Positions 1 to 9,678 of a DNA stretch of 64,000 nt are shown here, piece by piece (within the stretch, counting starts at the first letter, position 1; each line of letters opens with the position of its first letter). The stretch is from contig NZ_JABWTK010000005.1 of the NCBI RefSeq assembly GCF_020071995.1, positions 1 through 64,000 on the forward strand, in the 5' to 3' direction. The DNA is from Planococcus chinensis (GTDB taxonomy: Bacteria > Bacillota > Bacilli > Bacillales_A > Planococcaceae). A program made the translations under genes and the position numbers. The notes under the pieces were generated by a model. It worked only from the letters and a program-made list of their open reading frames with translations, did no database searches and was not told the origin of the DNA.

Positions 1-122
1 AGATGAGATTTCCCATTGCGCAAGCAAGTAAGATCCCTCAAAGACGATGAGGTAGATAGGTTCGGGGTGGAAGCGCGGCGACGCGTGCAGCTGACGAATA
101 CTAATCGATCGAGGACTTAACC
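1..122 (+). rRNA. rrl: 23S rRNA, 3' end (partial)
   Basis: The first bases match the conserved 3' end of bacterial 23S rRNA, finishing with the typical Gram-positive tail GAGGACTTAACC near position 122. The rest of the gene lies outside the window. It is followed at short distance by 5S rRNA and a tRNA, the normal order of a Firmicutes rRNA operon. The exact 3' end is set by similarity and could be off by a few bases. Confidence 0.93.
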
Positions 123-182
123 AACACAGTTGTTTTCACCTGTCGCATATCCAGTTTTGAGGGCGCAAGCACTCAAAAAATA

Positions 183-298
<116 letters not shown>

Positions 299-310
299 CT
301 GTTTTTTTTT

Positions 311-383
311 GGTCCCGTGGTGTAGCGGTTAACATGCCTGCCTGTCACGCAGGAGATCGCCGGTTCGATCCCGGTCGGGACCG
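311..383 (+). tRNA. tRNA-Asp (anticodon GTC)
   Basis: A full cloverleaf can be drawn: acceptor GGTCCCG pairs with CGGGACC, discriminator base G, anticodon loop CTGTCAC with GTC, and a T arm containing GGTTCGATCC. The terminal CCA is not encoded. It lies 12 nt after 5S rRNA and is probably cotranscribed with the rRNA operon. Confidence 0.96.
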
Positions 384-392
384 TATTTCAAG

Positions 393-428
393 AATAAACA
401 CAGCGATCCCGCTGTGTTTATTTTTTTT
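393..428 (+). terminator. Terminator of the rRNA-tRNA operon
   Basis: A perfect 13-bp stem (AATAAACACAGCG paired with CGCTGTGTTTATT) with a 4-nt loop is followed by a run of T. It lies directly after tRNA-Asp. Confidence 0.9.
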
Positions 429-497
429 GTATTTCTATCGCTAATTAGAAAAGAATAATTGGTTCTTTTGCCAAATGGGCTTTTGAAGAAAGATATT

Positions 498-526
498 TTG
501 ATTTACTGCTATTTCTTCGCTAAACT
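498..526 (+). promoter_or_regulatory. Putative promoter of the tsaE operon
   Basis: TTGATT (498-503) and TAAACT (521-526) are separated by 17 bp and resemble sigma-A -35 and -10 boxes. They lie 31 bp before the tsaE start. The match is moderate. Confidence 0.45.
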
Positions 527-557
527 ATGTTAAGACTCAAACGAGGTGACAGGCTAA

Positions 558-1013
558 ATGATTTATACAATAGAAGTTAATTCTCCAGAAGAAACGGAAG
601 AGTTTGCAGCCAAACTTGCGGGCTTTCTGCAGCCGCAGGACCTTTTAACATTGGAAGGAGACCTTGGCGCCGGCAAAACGACGTTCACGAAAGGGCTGGC
701 CAAAGGGCTCGGAATTGCACGGATGGTGAATAGCCCGACGTTTACTATCTTGAAGCAATATGAAGGGGACTTGGATTTAAACCATTTTGATGTCTATCGT
801 TTGGAAAACAGCGATGAAGACATCGGTTTTGAAGAACTCTTTGAAAGCGAGGCAGTTTCCGTGGTTGAATGGGCCTCCTTTATTGAAGAATACTTACCGA
901 AAGAACGGCTGCAAATTGTCATTACCCGGCGTGCTGAAGAGAGCCGGAGCATTGAGCTTCATCCCGTGGGCAGCCGATATGAAACTTTGTGCAAGGAGCT
1001 AAACTTATCATGA
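558..1013 (+). CDS. tsaE: tRNA t6A biosynthesis ATPase TsaE
   Basis: TsaE is the P-loop ATPase that works with TsaB and TsaD to place the threonylcarbamoyl group on A37 of ANN-decoding tRNAs in the cytoplasm. The protein has 151 residues, usual for the family, with a clear Walker A motif GDLGAGKTT at residues 34-42. The ATG at 558 follows an AGGTGA ribosome site. The gene heads an operon with tsaB, rimI and tsaD, and its stop codon overlaps the tsaB start (ATGA), which suggests translational coupling. The same cluster is called ydiB-ydiC-ydiD-ydiE in Bacillus subtilis. Confidence 0.95.
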   Translation: MIYTIEVNSPEETEEFAAKLAGFLQPQDLLTLEGDLGAGKTTFTKGLAKGLGIARMVNSPTFTILKQYEGDLDLNHFDVYRLENSDEDIGFEELFESEAVSVVEWASFIEEYLPKERLQIVITRRAEESRSIELHPVGSRYETLCKELNLS

Positions 1014-1705
1014 TTTATTTAGGCATCGATACATCAAATTCTCCATCGGCCATTGCGCTGATGTCAGGCGATACCGTTCTAATAGAGGAAATCACCAATT
1101 TAAAAATCAATCATTCACTAACGGCTATGCCGGCTATTGAAGAAATGATGAAAAAAGCCAAAGTCACTCCGAAAGATTTAACACATATTGCGGTGGCTGA
1201 AGGACCGGGTTCTTATACCGGCGTCCGCATTGGACTGACGATTGCCAAGACGCTTGCCTGGTCATTAAAATTGCCTTTGCATATGGTTTCAAGTTTAAAA
1301 GTACTGGCAGCAAACGGGCAGTATTTTGATGGGCTTATTTGCCCCGTTATGGATGCGCGTCGCGGCACTGCGTTTACTGGGTTATACGACGGAAAAACCC
1401 TGGAACCAGTCATTGAGGATCAGCACAGCAACTTTAAAGAGTTTTTAATGAAAGCTGAAGCATTGAATAAACCGATATTGTTTACGGGGGTTGATGTTTC
1501 CATCCACGAAGAAACCATCCGGGAAGTATTGGGCAGCCAGGCATTTTTCGCGGCGCCTCAGAACCGTTTGCCGCGTGCTTCGAATTTGATCATGCTGGCC
1601 AAAGATGTTCCGGCAGCAGATATCCACCACGCGGTTCCAGAATATCAGCGCATTACGGAAGCTGAAGCGAATTATATCAAAAGCCAGGAAGGGCAAAGCT
1701 CATGA
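1010..1705 (+). CDS. tsaB: tRNA t6A biosynthesis protein TsaB
   Basis: TsaB is the non-catalytic ASKHA-fold partner of TsaD in the t6A complex. The N-terminus reads MIYLGIDTSNSPSAIAL, the usual first strand of the actin-like fold, and EGPGSYTGVRIG in the first third is the family signature. I place the start at ATG 1010: AGGAG at 994-998 lies 11 nt upstream and the start overlaps the tsaE stop. A GTG at 989 in the same frame would add seven residues and has no ribosome site. At 231 residues it has typical length. It is followed by rimI with an ATGA overlap. Confidence 0.94.
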   Translation: MIYLGIDTSNSPSAIALMSGDTVLIEEITNLKINHSLTAMPAIEEMMKKAKVTPKDLTHIAVAEGPGSYTGVRIGLTIAKTLAWSLKLPLHMVSSLKVLAANGQYFDGLICPVMDARRGTAFTGLYDGKTLEPVIEDQHSNFKEFLMKAEALNKPILFTGVDVSIHEETIREVLGSQAFFAAPQNRLPRASNLIMLAKDVPAADIHHAVPEYQRITEAEANYIKSQEGQSS

Positions 1706-2157
1706 GTGATGATGTGATTTTCCGCAAAATGACGGTAAAAGACATTGATGAAGTGTACGAAATTGAAAAACTTTCGTTTACCTTGCCTTGGACAAAAGAA
1801 TCTTTTTATTATGAAATGCTGCATAACGAAAACGCTTATTACGTAGTTGCAGAAACCGAAAAAGGAATTGTCGGCTATTGCGGCATGTGGCTCATCCTAG
1901 ACGAAAGCCATGTGACGAATATTGCGATTCTCCCGGATGAACGCGGCAAAAAACTGGGCGAACGCTTGATGCGGGCAGCCATAGATACTGCAAAAGCGCA
2001 CGGAGCTGTACTGATGACTTTAGAAGCAAGAGTCAGCAATCATGTCGCGCAAAATCTGTACCGGAAATTAGGATTTCAAAATGGTGGCATCCGGAAACGG
2101 TATTATACCGATAACCTGGAAGATGCCATAGTGATGTGGGTGAATTTTAATGAGTAA
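1702..2157 (+). CDS. rimI: Ribosomal protein S18-alanine N-acetyltransferase RimI
   Basis: A GNAT-fold acetyltransferase of 151 residues. The acetyl-CoA loop is visible as [10 protein letters not shown] in the middle of the protein, and the C-terminal LGF...[15 protein letters not shown] is characteristic of RimI, which acetylates the N-terminal alanine of ribosomal protein S18. The gene sits between tsaB and tsaD, as in most Bacillales, overlapping both by a few bases, so it belongs to the same transcript. The substrate comes from family knowledge, not from this sequence. Confidence 0.92.
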   Translation: MSDDVIFRKMTVKDIDEVYEIEKLSFTLPWTKESFYYEMLHNENAYYVVAETEKGIVGYCGMWLILDESHVTNIAILPDERGKKLGERLMRAAIDTAKAHGAVLMTLEARVSNHVAQNLYRKLGFQNGGIRKRYYTDNLEDAIVMWVNFNE

Positions 2158-3169
2158 AGATATTTATGTATTGGGAATTGAAACGAGCTGCGACGAAACC
2201 GCCGCTTCCATTGTGAAAAACGGACGGGAAATCGTTTCAAATGTTGTGGCTTCGCAAATCGAAAGCCATAAACGCTTCGGTGGAGTAGTGCCTGAAATCG
2301 CTTCACGCCATCACGTGGAACAGATTACACTGGTAATCGAAGAAGCGCTTCAGCGCGCCCAAATGGAGCCGCAAGAGCTGGATGCAGTCGCGGTAACCGA
2401 AGGACCGGGATTGGTTGGTGCCTTGTTGATCGGCGTTAATGCGGCAAAGGCATTTGCGTTTGCCAATAGCCTGCCGCTTGTTGGCGTCCATCATATTGCC
2501 GGGCATATTTATGCCAACCGCCTCGAGCAGGAAATGGAGTTTCCTTTGCTTGCTTTAGTGATTTCCGGTGGACATACGGAACTGGTCTATATGAAAGAAC
2601 ACGGCAGTTTTGAAGTGATTGGGGAAACGCGTGATGATGCAGCAGGGGAAGCGTATGACAAAGTGGCAAGAACCTTGAATCTGCCTTATCCAGGCGGGCC
2701 TCACATTGACCGCTTGGCGCACGCCAGCGACGGTGCGATTGATTTCCCGCGGGTATGGCTTGAAGAAGGATCGTATGATTTCAGTTTCAGCGGTTTGAAG
2801 TCTGCTGTGCTGAATTATATGCACAATGCCAAACAGCGCGGAGAAGTAGTGCCGCCTGAACACGTCGCTGCCGGGTTCCAAAACAGTGTCGTCGAAGTGG
2901 TAACAGCGAAAGCGCTGCGAGCTGCGGAGCAGTACAAGGTGCGCCAAGTCATCGCAGCGGGCGGCGTGGCAGCCAACAAAGGGCTCAGAACGTCTTTGTC
3001 TGCAGCGTTTGAACAGAAAGGCATTCCGTTCTTCATCCCGCCTCTTTCTTTATGTACGGACAACGCAGCCATGATTGCCGCAGCTGGTACCGTCATGTTC
3101 GAAAAAGGCATTACAGGGAATATGGCCATGAATGGCCGGCCAGGAATGGTCTTGTCTTCCTGGGGATAA
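2150..3169 (+). CDS. tsaD: tRNA N6-adenosine threonylcarbamoyltransferase TsaD
   Basis: TsaD transfers threonylcarbamoyl from its adenylate to A37 of tRNA. The 339-residue protein shows the ASKHA start [12 protein letters not shown] and the metal-binding pair H115 and H119 in [18 protein letters not shown] and the late [10 protein letters not shown] are further family signatures. The start ATG overlaps the end of rimI by 8 bp. It is the last gene of the operon and is followed by a terminator at 3221-3270. Confidence 0.97.
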   Translation: MSKDIYVLGIETSCDETAASIVKNGREIVSNVVASQIESHKRFGGVVPEIASRHHVEQITLVIEEALQRAQMEPQELDAVAVTEGPGLVGALLIGVNAAKAFAFANSLPLVGVHHIAGHIYANRLEQEMEFPLLALVISGGHTELVYMKEHGSFEVIGETRDDAAGEAYDKVARTLNLPYPGGPHIDRLAHASDGAIDFPRVWLEEGSYDFSFSGLKSAVLNYMHNAKQRGEVVPPEHVAAGFQNSVVEVVTAKALRAAEQYKVRQVIAAGGVAANKGLRTSLSAAFEQKGIPFFIPPLSLCTDNAAMIAAAGTVMFEKGITGNMAMNGRPGMVLSSWG

Positions 3170-3220
3170 ATAATTTGTCCTTGAGAAAAGCCAACATGTA
3201 TAAATAAACTATTAAAGTTC

Positions 3221-3270
3221 AAAAAAAGCTCAGTTGACTCCTGAAAAGGAATGGCAACTGGGCTTTTTTT
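3221..3270 (+). terminator. Terminator after tsaD
   Basis: AAGCTCAGTTG pairs with CAACTGGGCTT (one G-U pair), flanked by an A run before and a T run after, so it could act on both strands. Confidence 0.8.
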
Positions 3271-3331
3271 CTGTTTTCAGATATTTCATTACACAAAAAA
3301 TACGTTCTTTGTCAATAGAGAACATTTGTAC

Positions 3332-3458
3332 TTATGCACAATTTGTGTATAACATGTTCATAACTTTCTGAAAAACAGCCTTAATTCTATATCTTGTGTA
3401 CTAGTTACGGGAAAACTTTGTGGACAATAAATAAAATGCCTGTGGATAATGTGGAAAA
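3332..3458. promoter_or_regulatory. DnaA-box cluster in the tsaD-ydiF intergenic region
   Basis: The roughly 400-bp convergent gap between tsaD and ydiF is A+T rich and holds three exact matches to the DnaA box TTATNCACA: TTATGCACA at 3332-3340, TGTGTATAA (reverse) at 3344-3352 and TGTGGATAA (reverse) at 3441-3449. Two further nonamers have one mismatch, at 3419-3427 and, directly abutting the third box, at 3450-3458. Weaker two-mismatch copies lie at 3395-3403 and 3504-3512. No gene is seen here. In Bacillus subtilis a DnaA-box cluster outside oriC is known near gcp (tsaD), so a DnaA-titrating or regulatory site is likely. Confidence 0.75.
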
Positions 3459-3546
3459 GACTGTTGATAGTTGATTTAATAAGTAGAGGCTTGTGCGCAA
3501 CTTTGTGGAAATAAAAATTTGCCAAAAAGGTATTGACCTATATATA

Positions 3547-3581
3547 GAAAAAGAAAAAACCGCATACAATAGTATGCGGTT
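3547..3581 (-). terminator. Terminator of the ABC-F gene (minus strand)
   Basis: Read on the minus strand, AACCGCATAC pairs with GTATGCGGTT around a 4-nt loop and is followed by a T run. The stem begins at the stop codon of the gene. Confidence 0.85.
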
Positions 3582-5520
3582 AACTATGGACTTTTTCAAG
3601 CTTTTCTTGCAATTCGAGCCAAAATAACATTTTTTCTTCATGCGCTTCTTTGAGTCCGTCCAACTGGCTTTGGAGCGGCAAGACTTTCTCGTGGTCCTGG
3701 AAGATTTCAGGCTGGCACAGCAATTCTTCGACTTCGGCGATTTGCTGATCGAGCTGCTCCATTTCCTGTTCGGTTTCTTCAGATTGGCGCAGCAGCTGGC
3801 GTTCCAGTTTTTTAGCTTCTTTATTGATCTGGGAAGTGGTGGCAACGGGAACCGTTTTGGCGACGGTCGCTTTTTCAGCTTCTTCCAGTGCCTGCAGCTC
3901 TTCGGTCTCCAGTTTCTTTTCCACGTAATAGTCGTAGTTGCCCAAATACTCGGTCGTGCCGTCCCGGGTCAATTCCACCACTTTTGTTGAAAGGCGGTTC
4001 ATAAAGTAACGGTCGTGGGAAACGAATAGGATCGTGCCCGGATAATCGAGCAAGGCATTTTCCAGCACTTCTTTGCTGTCGAGGTCCAAGTGGTTGGTCG
4101 GCTCATCCAAAAGCAGCACATTGGCTTTTTGCATCATCAGCTTAGCGAGTGCCACCCGGGCTTTTTCGCCGCCTGACAAGGTGGAAATTGGTTTTAGGAC
4201 ATCGTCCCCTGTAAAAAGGAAGCGGCCAAGAATGCCGCGGATGTCTTTTTCATTAACATGCGGGTAATCATCCCATAACTCATTCAGAACAAGCTTATTG
4301 CCTTTTAAGTTGGCTTGTTCTTGGTCGTAGTAGCCGAACTGGATGCCGGTGCCGTAATGGATGGTACCGGCAAGCGGCTCTAATTCTTTCATGATGGTTT
4401 TCAGCAAAGTCGATTTGCCGACACCGTTGGGCCCGACGAGCGCGAGGCTGTCCTGGCGGTACAATTTCAAGGCAATGTTTTGCGAAACGGGCTGGCCGCC
4501 ATAGCCGATGGCGAGCGACTGGACATTCAGCACGTCGTTGCCGCTTTGCTTTGCAATGGTGAAACCGAAGCGGGCGGATTTCTCGTCGCCGTCCGGCGCA
4601 TCCATCCAGTCGGTTTTCTCAAGTACCCGCCGGCGGCTTTGCGCCATTTTGGTGGTGGAAGCACGAACCAGGTTGCGCTGGACGTAATCTTCCAGTTTCG
4701 CTTTTTCGCTTTGCTGTTTCTCAAACTGCTTCAAGTCGAGTTCATATTGCTTTGCTTTTTCGTCGAGGTAGCGGCTGTAGTTGCCCGTATACTTTTTAAC
4801 GCGGTGGCGCGATACTTCGTAGACAAGTGTTACGACTTGATCGAGGAAATAGCGGTCATGCGAAACGATGAGAATTGCACCCGGGTAGTTCTTCAGGTAA
4901 TTCTCAAGCCAGCTCAGCGTTTCAATATCCAAGTGGTTGGTCGGCTCATCCAAAATCAGGAGCTGGGGTTTGCTGAGAAGCAGTTTCGCCAGCATCAGGC
5001 GTGTTTTCTGGCCGCCGGATAACGACACCACTTTTTTGTCGTAGTCTTCCGGATAGAATTTCATGCCGTGGAGAATGGCGCGTGTATCGGCTTCAAACTG
5101 ATAGCCGCCGGCATCCTTGAAATCGTGCTGCAAAGTATCGTATTCTTTCATGACTTTTTCGTATTGGACGGCATCGTCGTAGACAGCTGGATCGGCCATT
5201 TGGGCTTCCAGTTCCCGAAGTTTTGCTTCCTGTTCACGGAAATGACTAAAAATCGTCATCATTTCGTCCCAGATGGTCGCTTCCGATTCGAGGTCGGTTT
5301 GCTGTTCCAAATAACCGATGGTCAGATCTTTCGGCATGATGATGTCGCCGCTGTCGTATGACATTTCACCGGAAATGATCTTCAGCAAAGTCGACTTTCC
5401 TGCGCCGTTGCGGCCCACGAGTGCAACGCGGTCGCGGTGTTGGACTTCCAATTTGACGCCGGCGAGAATCTCATCGGCGCCAAACGATTTATGGACTTGG
5501 TTAACTTGTAATACTATCAT
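3580..5520 (-). CDS. ydiF: ABC-F family ATPase (YdiF-type)
   Basis: A soluble double ATPase without membrane segments, the hallmark of ABC-F proteins, which act on ribosomes or translation. The first nucleotide-binding domain has GRNGAGKST, LSGGQKTRLMLAKLL and LLILDEPTNHLD; the second has GPNGVGKST, LSGGEKARVALAKLM and LLLDEPTNHLD. Between them lies the charged interdomain linker, and the last 100 residues form an acidic coiled coil. Length is about 646 residues. I choose ATG 5520 because GAGGTG lies 6 nt upstream; an in-frame GTG three codons earlier overlaps that ribosome site. Position after tsaD and before rex matches B. subtilis ydiF. The precise cellular role is not known to me. Confidence 0.92.
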   Translation of the reverse strand: MIVLQVNQVHKSFGADEILAGVKLEVQHRDRVALVGRNGAGKSTLLKIISGEMSYDSGDIIMPKDLTIGYLEQQTDLESEATIWDEMMTIFSHFREQEAKLRELEAQMADPAVYDDAVQYEKVMKEYDTLQHDFKDAGGYQFEADTRAILHGMKFYPEDYDKKVVSLSGGQKTRLMLAKLLLSKPQLLILDEPTNHLDIETLSWLENYLKNYPGAILIVSHDRYFLDQVVTLVYEVSRHRVKKYTGNYSRYLDEKAKQYELDLKQFEKQQSEKAKLEDYVQRNLVRASTTKMAQSRRRVLEKTDWMDAPDGDEKSARFGFTIAKQSGNDVLNVQSLAIGYGGQPVSQNIALKLYRQDSLALVGPNGVGKSTLLKTIMKELEPLAGTIHYGTGIQFGYYDQEQANLKGNKLVLNELWDDYPHVNEKDIRGILGRFLFTGDDVLKPISTLSGGEKARVALAKLMMQKANVLLLDEPTNHLDLDSKEVLENALLDYPGTILFVSHDRYFMNRLSTKVVELTRDGTTEYLGNYDYYVEKKLETEELQALEEAEKATVAKTVPVATTSQINKEAKKLERQLLRQSEETEQEMEQLDQQIAEVEELLCQPEIFQDHEKVLPLQSQLDGLKEAHEEKMLFWLELQEKLEKVHS

Positions 5521-5582
5521 GTGGGTCACCTCTATTCCTCTTAAGTGTAGCCGATGGACGTATTGTTCGCAATCAAGCCAGC

Positions 5583-5611
5583 TTTACATATCGGGCCGCC
5601 TCAGGTAAGAT
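5583..5611 (+). promoter_or_regulatory. Putative promoter of rex
   Basis: TTTACA (5583-5588) and TAAGAT (5606-5611) are spaced by 17 bp, resembling sigma-A boxes. They lie about 85 bp before the rex start. No palindromic Rex operator was found in this gap. Confidence 0.45.
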
Positions 5612-5696
5612 AAAATCGATTTGATTCACTATCCATAGACGCAGGGGAAAAAGAATCCCCAGTGAATCGTTAGACGACCGCAGGAGGTAACGTTGC

Positions 5697-6329
5697 ATGT
5701 TACACGAACCATCAAAAATTCCACAAGCCACAACGAAACGGTTGCCGCTTTATTACCGCTTCCTCCAGAATTTCGCGAATGCCGGACAAAAACGGATTTC
5801 TTCGCAGGAATTAAGTGAAGCAATGAAAATCGATTCGGCTACAATACGCCGTGACTTTTCCCATTTAGGCGCTTTGGGCAAAAAAGGGTACGGCTACGAT
5901 GTTCAAGACCTATTGGCGTTTTTCCGCAAAACACTTGACCAGGACGAAGCGACCAATGTGGCGCTGATCGGCGTCGGGAATTTGGGAAGCGCATTTTTAA
6001 AGTATAATTTCCAGCGCAACCACAACACGAAAATCGTGTTGGCATTCGACTCGAATTCACCTCTTGAAGGGGAGAAAATCAGCGAAATCGATACTTTCCA
6101 TCCCGACCGGATTGAAGAGAAAATCGAGGAATACGGGATCGAACTGGTGATTTTGACGGTTCCTTCGCGTTCGGCCCAGGAAGTTACGGACCGCCTGGCG
6201 AAAACGAATATCAAAGGCATCTTGAATTTTACGCCTGTCCGTATTTCGGTGCCGGACCATATCCGTGTGCAGACGATTGATTTATCGGTCGAACTGCAGA
6301 CCTTGATCTACCAAATCAAACAGCATTGA
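5697..6329 (+). CDS. rex: Redox-sensing transcriptional repressor Rex
   Basis: Rex represses fermentative and respiratory genes and leaves DNA when NADH is high. The 210-residue protein begins with the winged-helix domain (residues about 5-75, with [21 protein letters not shown] as recognition region), followed by a Rossmann NAD(H) domain with [10 protein letters not shown] near residue 90 and a C-terminal domain-swap helix. A strong AGGAGGT lies ten bases before the ATG. It sits between ydiF and the CPBP protease gene. In B. subtilis moaC, tatAy and tatCy lie close to rex at this place; they are absent here. Confidence 0.95.
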   Translation: MLHEPSKIPQATTKRLPLYYRFLQNFANAGQKRISSQELSEAMKIDSATIRRDFSHLGALGKKGYGYDVQDLLAFFRKTLDQDEATNVALIGVGNLGSAFLKYNFQRNHNTKIVLAFDSNSPLEGEKISEIDTFHPDRIEEKIEEYGIELVILTVPSRSAQEVTDRLAKTNIKGILNFTPVRISVPDHIRVQTIDLSVELQTLIYQIKQH

Positions 6330-6371
6330 AAAAACCTTCCGCCGAAAGTAGTTCGGGGAAGGTTTTTTTGT
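6329..6371 (+). terminator. Terminator between rex and the CPBP protease gene
   Basis: AAAACCTTCC pairs with GGAAGGTTTT with an inner CCGAA/TTCGG stem, flanked by A and T runs; it probably serves both converging genes. Confidence 0.85.
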
Positions 6372-6398
6372 TGGCCGGCTGAAACAGCCAGTCCATTT

Positions 6399-7184
6399 TT
6401 ATTGTAAATTTTCAAGCTGCTTCAGGAAGTTCTGGATCTTTTCCATATTCAATTGAAGAATCATTACAAACCCGTTGAGCATCACGTGTGCAATAATCGG
6501 CGTAATGATCCGCTTCGTTTTCTGGTAAAGAAAAGCGAGGACGAGTCCTGTCGAGAAGTAAATCAGCAAGTGGCTGAATTCCAGATGCACCGCGGCGAAT
6601 ACAAGTGCACTGACAGCGGTGGCGAGAAAGAAATTGGTGGTCTGGTTCAGCGACCCGAATATGACGCGGCGGAACACAAGCTCTTCCAGCACGGGACCGA
6701 AAAAGACGACGGCCAGGAGAGCCCATGGAACGACTTCAACCAATTTGGTGATGTTCGCGGTGTTTTCAGATCCCGGAGAAATTCCGAATAGCTGCACTTC
6801 AATCAATGCCGCAATGATTTGGGCAAAGTAGAGAAGGAAGAAACCAAGAACGCCCCAGCCGATTGCTCCGAGCAGGCTGGCTTTTTTGCCTTTCCAAATA
6901 TTGAAGAACTGCTTGTCCGGTAGAATAAGGATCATGGCCGCAATAAACCCGATACCCATCGTCAAGACAACCAGCCAACCGGAAGTGCTGGCTGCCGCAG
7001 TCGCTTCGTCCATGCCTTGGCCGCGGAAATAATTAAGTGTCGGCGTTATAAATAAAATCGGTGCAAGCTGCACGAGGATAAAAATCAACAAAATATAGAG
7101 TGGCGTTTTTTTGCCTTTTCGGCTCGCTTTGACACTATAGCTGGAACGGCCTGTATCAGCTTTTGCTTTGAATTTCATTTTCAT
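6399..7184 (-). CDS. CPBP-family intramembrane metalloprotease (YdiL-like)
   Basis: A 261-residue membrane protein with a basic N-terminus and about six to eight hydrophobic segments. It carries the CPBP (Abi/CAAX protease) motifs: EELVFRR for motif 1, an FAAVHLEFS segment with histidine for motif 2, and HVMLNG near the C-terminus for motif 3; glutamates and histidines of these motifs bind the metal. In B. subtilis the gene next to groES, ydiL, belongs to the same family. The start at 7184 follows AAAGGAAA at a rather long spacing; a second ATG two codons on is possible. Substrate unknown. Confidence 0.85.
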   Translation of the reverse strand: MKMKFKAKADTGRSSYSVKASRKGKKTPLYILLIFILVQLAPILFITPTLNYFRGQGMDEATAAASTSGWLVVLTMGIGFIAAMILILPDKQFFNIWKGKKASLLGAIGWGVLGFFLLYFAQIIAALIEVQLFGISPGSENTANITKLVEVVPWALLAVVFFGPVLEELVFRRVIFGSLNQTTNFFLATAVSALVFAAVHLEFSHLLIYFSTGLVLAFLYQKTKRIITPIIAHVMLNGFVMILQLNMEKIQNFLKQLENLQ

Positions 7185-7275
7185 AAAGCGGATTTCCTTT
7201 CGTTTAACAGATTACTTTCATTGTAGAGGTTTCAAAACGGAACCGCAAAGAATAAAAAAAAGTGAATGTTTAGAC

Positions 7276-7304
7276 TTGCAAACGGCAGGGGATTTTATTA
7301 AACT
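7276..7304 (+). promoter_or_regulatory. Probable groE promoter
   Basis: TTGCAA (7276-7281), 17 bp, TAAACT (7299-7304) is a plausible sigma-A promoter just upstream of the CIRCE operator. TATTAA at 7296-7301 is an alternative -10. Confidence 0.5.
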
Positions 7305-7314
7305 GAGAAGTGGG

Positions 7315-7341
7315 TTAGCACTCTAGGTGTTAGAGTGCTAA
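7315..7341. promoter_or_regulatory. CIRCE operator (HrcA binding site)
   Basis: A perfect CIRCE: TTAGCACTC (7315-7323), 9-bp spacer, GAGTGCTAA (7333-7341). HrcA bound here represses the groE operon until heat shock; this is established for Firmicutes. It lies in the 5' untranslated region of groES. Confidence 0.97.
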
Positions 7342-7378
7342 TGTGGAATATTTAGATAATCTGAGGAGGGTGTTTCAA

Positions 7379-7663
7379 TTGTTAAGACCATTAGGAGATC
7401 GCGTTATTATTGAGCTTATCGAAGCAGAAGAAAAGACTTCAAGCGGAATCGTATTGCCGGGTTCGGCACAGGAAAAACCGCAGGAAGGCAAAGTGATCGC
7501 TGTAGGTAATGGAGTTATCCGTGACAATGGGCAGCGCACTGAACTGGAAGTCCAAGAAGGCGACCGGATCATCTTCTCAAAATACGCAGGCACTGAACTT
7601 AAATATGAAGGCAAAGAATATTTGATCTTACGCGAAAACGATATTTTAGCGGTATTGGGCTAA
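7379..7663 (+). CDS. groES: Co-chaperonin GroES
   Basis: GroES forms the seven-membered lid of the GroEL chamber. The 94-residue product begins [26 protein letters not shown] and ends ENDILAVLG, with the mobile loop around [17 protein letters not shown]. The start is a TTG at 7379, eight bases after GAGGAGGG (7363-7370), giving the standard family length; earlier in-frame codons would add residues overlapping CIRCE. It is separated from groEL by 185 bp, longer than usual, because a palindromic repeat lies between them. Regulation by CIRCE/HrcA is clear. Confidence 0.95.
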   Translation: MLRPLGDRVIIELIEAEEKTSSGIVLPGSAQEKPQEGKVIAVGNGVIRDNGQRTELEVQEGDRIIFSKYAGTELKYEGKEYLILRENDILAVLG

Positions 7664-7682
7664 AATTACAGCTTGATATTCC

Positions 7683-7788
7683 GTAAACCAGCTGCGCTTG
7701 CCGCGGGCGAGCGCCAAGCCGCTTCGTCGTTACGCTCCTGCAGGGTCTCAGCTTTCTCGCTATCCCGCAGGCGTCTCCGCTGGTTTAC
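7683..7788. repeat. Palindromic dispersed repeat between groES and groEL
   Basis: A 106-bp element bounded by a perfect 10-bp inverted repeat, GTAAACCAGC at 7683-7692 and GCTGGTTTAC at 7779-7788. On the minus strand it contains the family core GGAGACGCCTGCGGGATAGCG at the left and CCCGCGGCAAGCG at the right. Related copies lie at 42176, 52805, 63630 and 63857. It is transcribed within the groESL mRNA and should fold into a long hairpin. Confidence 0.85.
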
Positions 7789-7833
7789 TCCATATCATTG
7801 CACAAAAATAAATAATAATGGTAATTAATATAG

Positions 7834-9480
<1,647 letters not shown>

Positions 9481-9488
9481 TTCACATT

Positions 9489-9526
9489 CCGAAAACCTCG
9501 GCAAACCGAGGTTTTCGGTTTTTTTG
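9489..9526 (+). terminator. Terminator of groESL
   Basis: Perfect 13-bp stem CCGAAAACCTCGG / CCGAGGTTTTCGG with a CAAA loop and seven T. Confidence 0.93.
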
Positions 9527-9563
9527 TTTTGTGGAGCCACAAAAAATAAATGAAGTTCATCCT

Positions 9564-9597
9564 AAAAAGATAGCCAATAAAATGGCTGTCTTTTTAT
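9564..9597. terminator. Second terminator-like hairpin after groEL
   Basis: AAAAAGATAGCCA pairs with TGGCTGTCTTTTT (one G-U pair) around a short loop. Its A and T flanks allow action on either strand; it may insulate the following SOS-type promoter from groESL read-through. Confidence 0.65.
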
Positions 9598-9611
9598 TTG
9601 TTTAAATAGGA

Positions 9612-9659
9612 TTGTTAATGGAAAAGAGGTGGTATAGAATAAGAACAAGTGTTCTTATT
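9612..9659 (+). promoter_or_regulatory. SOS-type promoter with LexA-like operator
   Basis: TTGTTA (9612-9617), 17 bp and TAGAAT (9635-9640) form a sigma-A-like promoter. A perfect palindrome with 9-bp arms, AATAAGAAC and GTTCTTATT around AAGT, covers 9638-9659 and overlaps the -10 box. Its core GAACNNNNGTTC is that of the Bacillus LexA (DinR) box. Repression by LexA at this place would block polymerase directly. Confidence 0.75.
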
Positions 9660-9678
9660 TTGACAGGAGGTAATTAGT

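Noticed and set aside
5521..5696. Rex operator in front of rex
   Set aside because: No TTGTGA-N6-TCACAA type palindrome was found in the gap.
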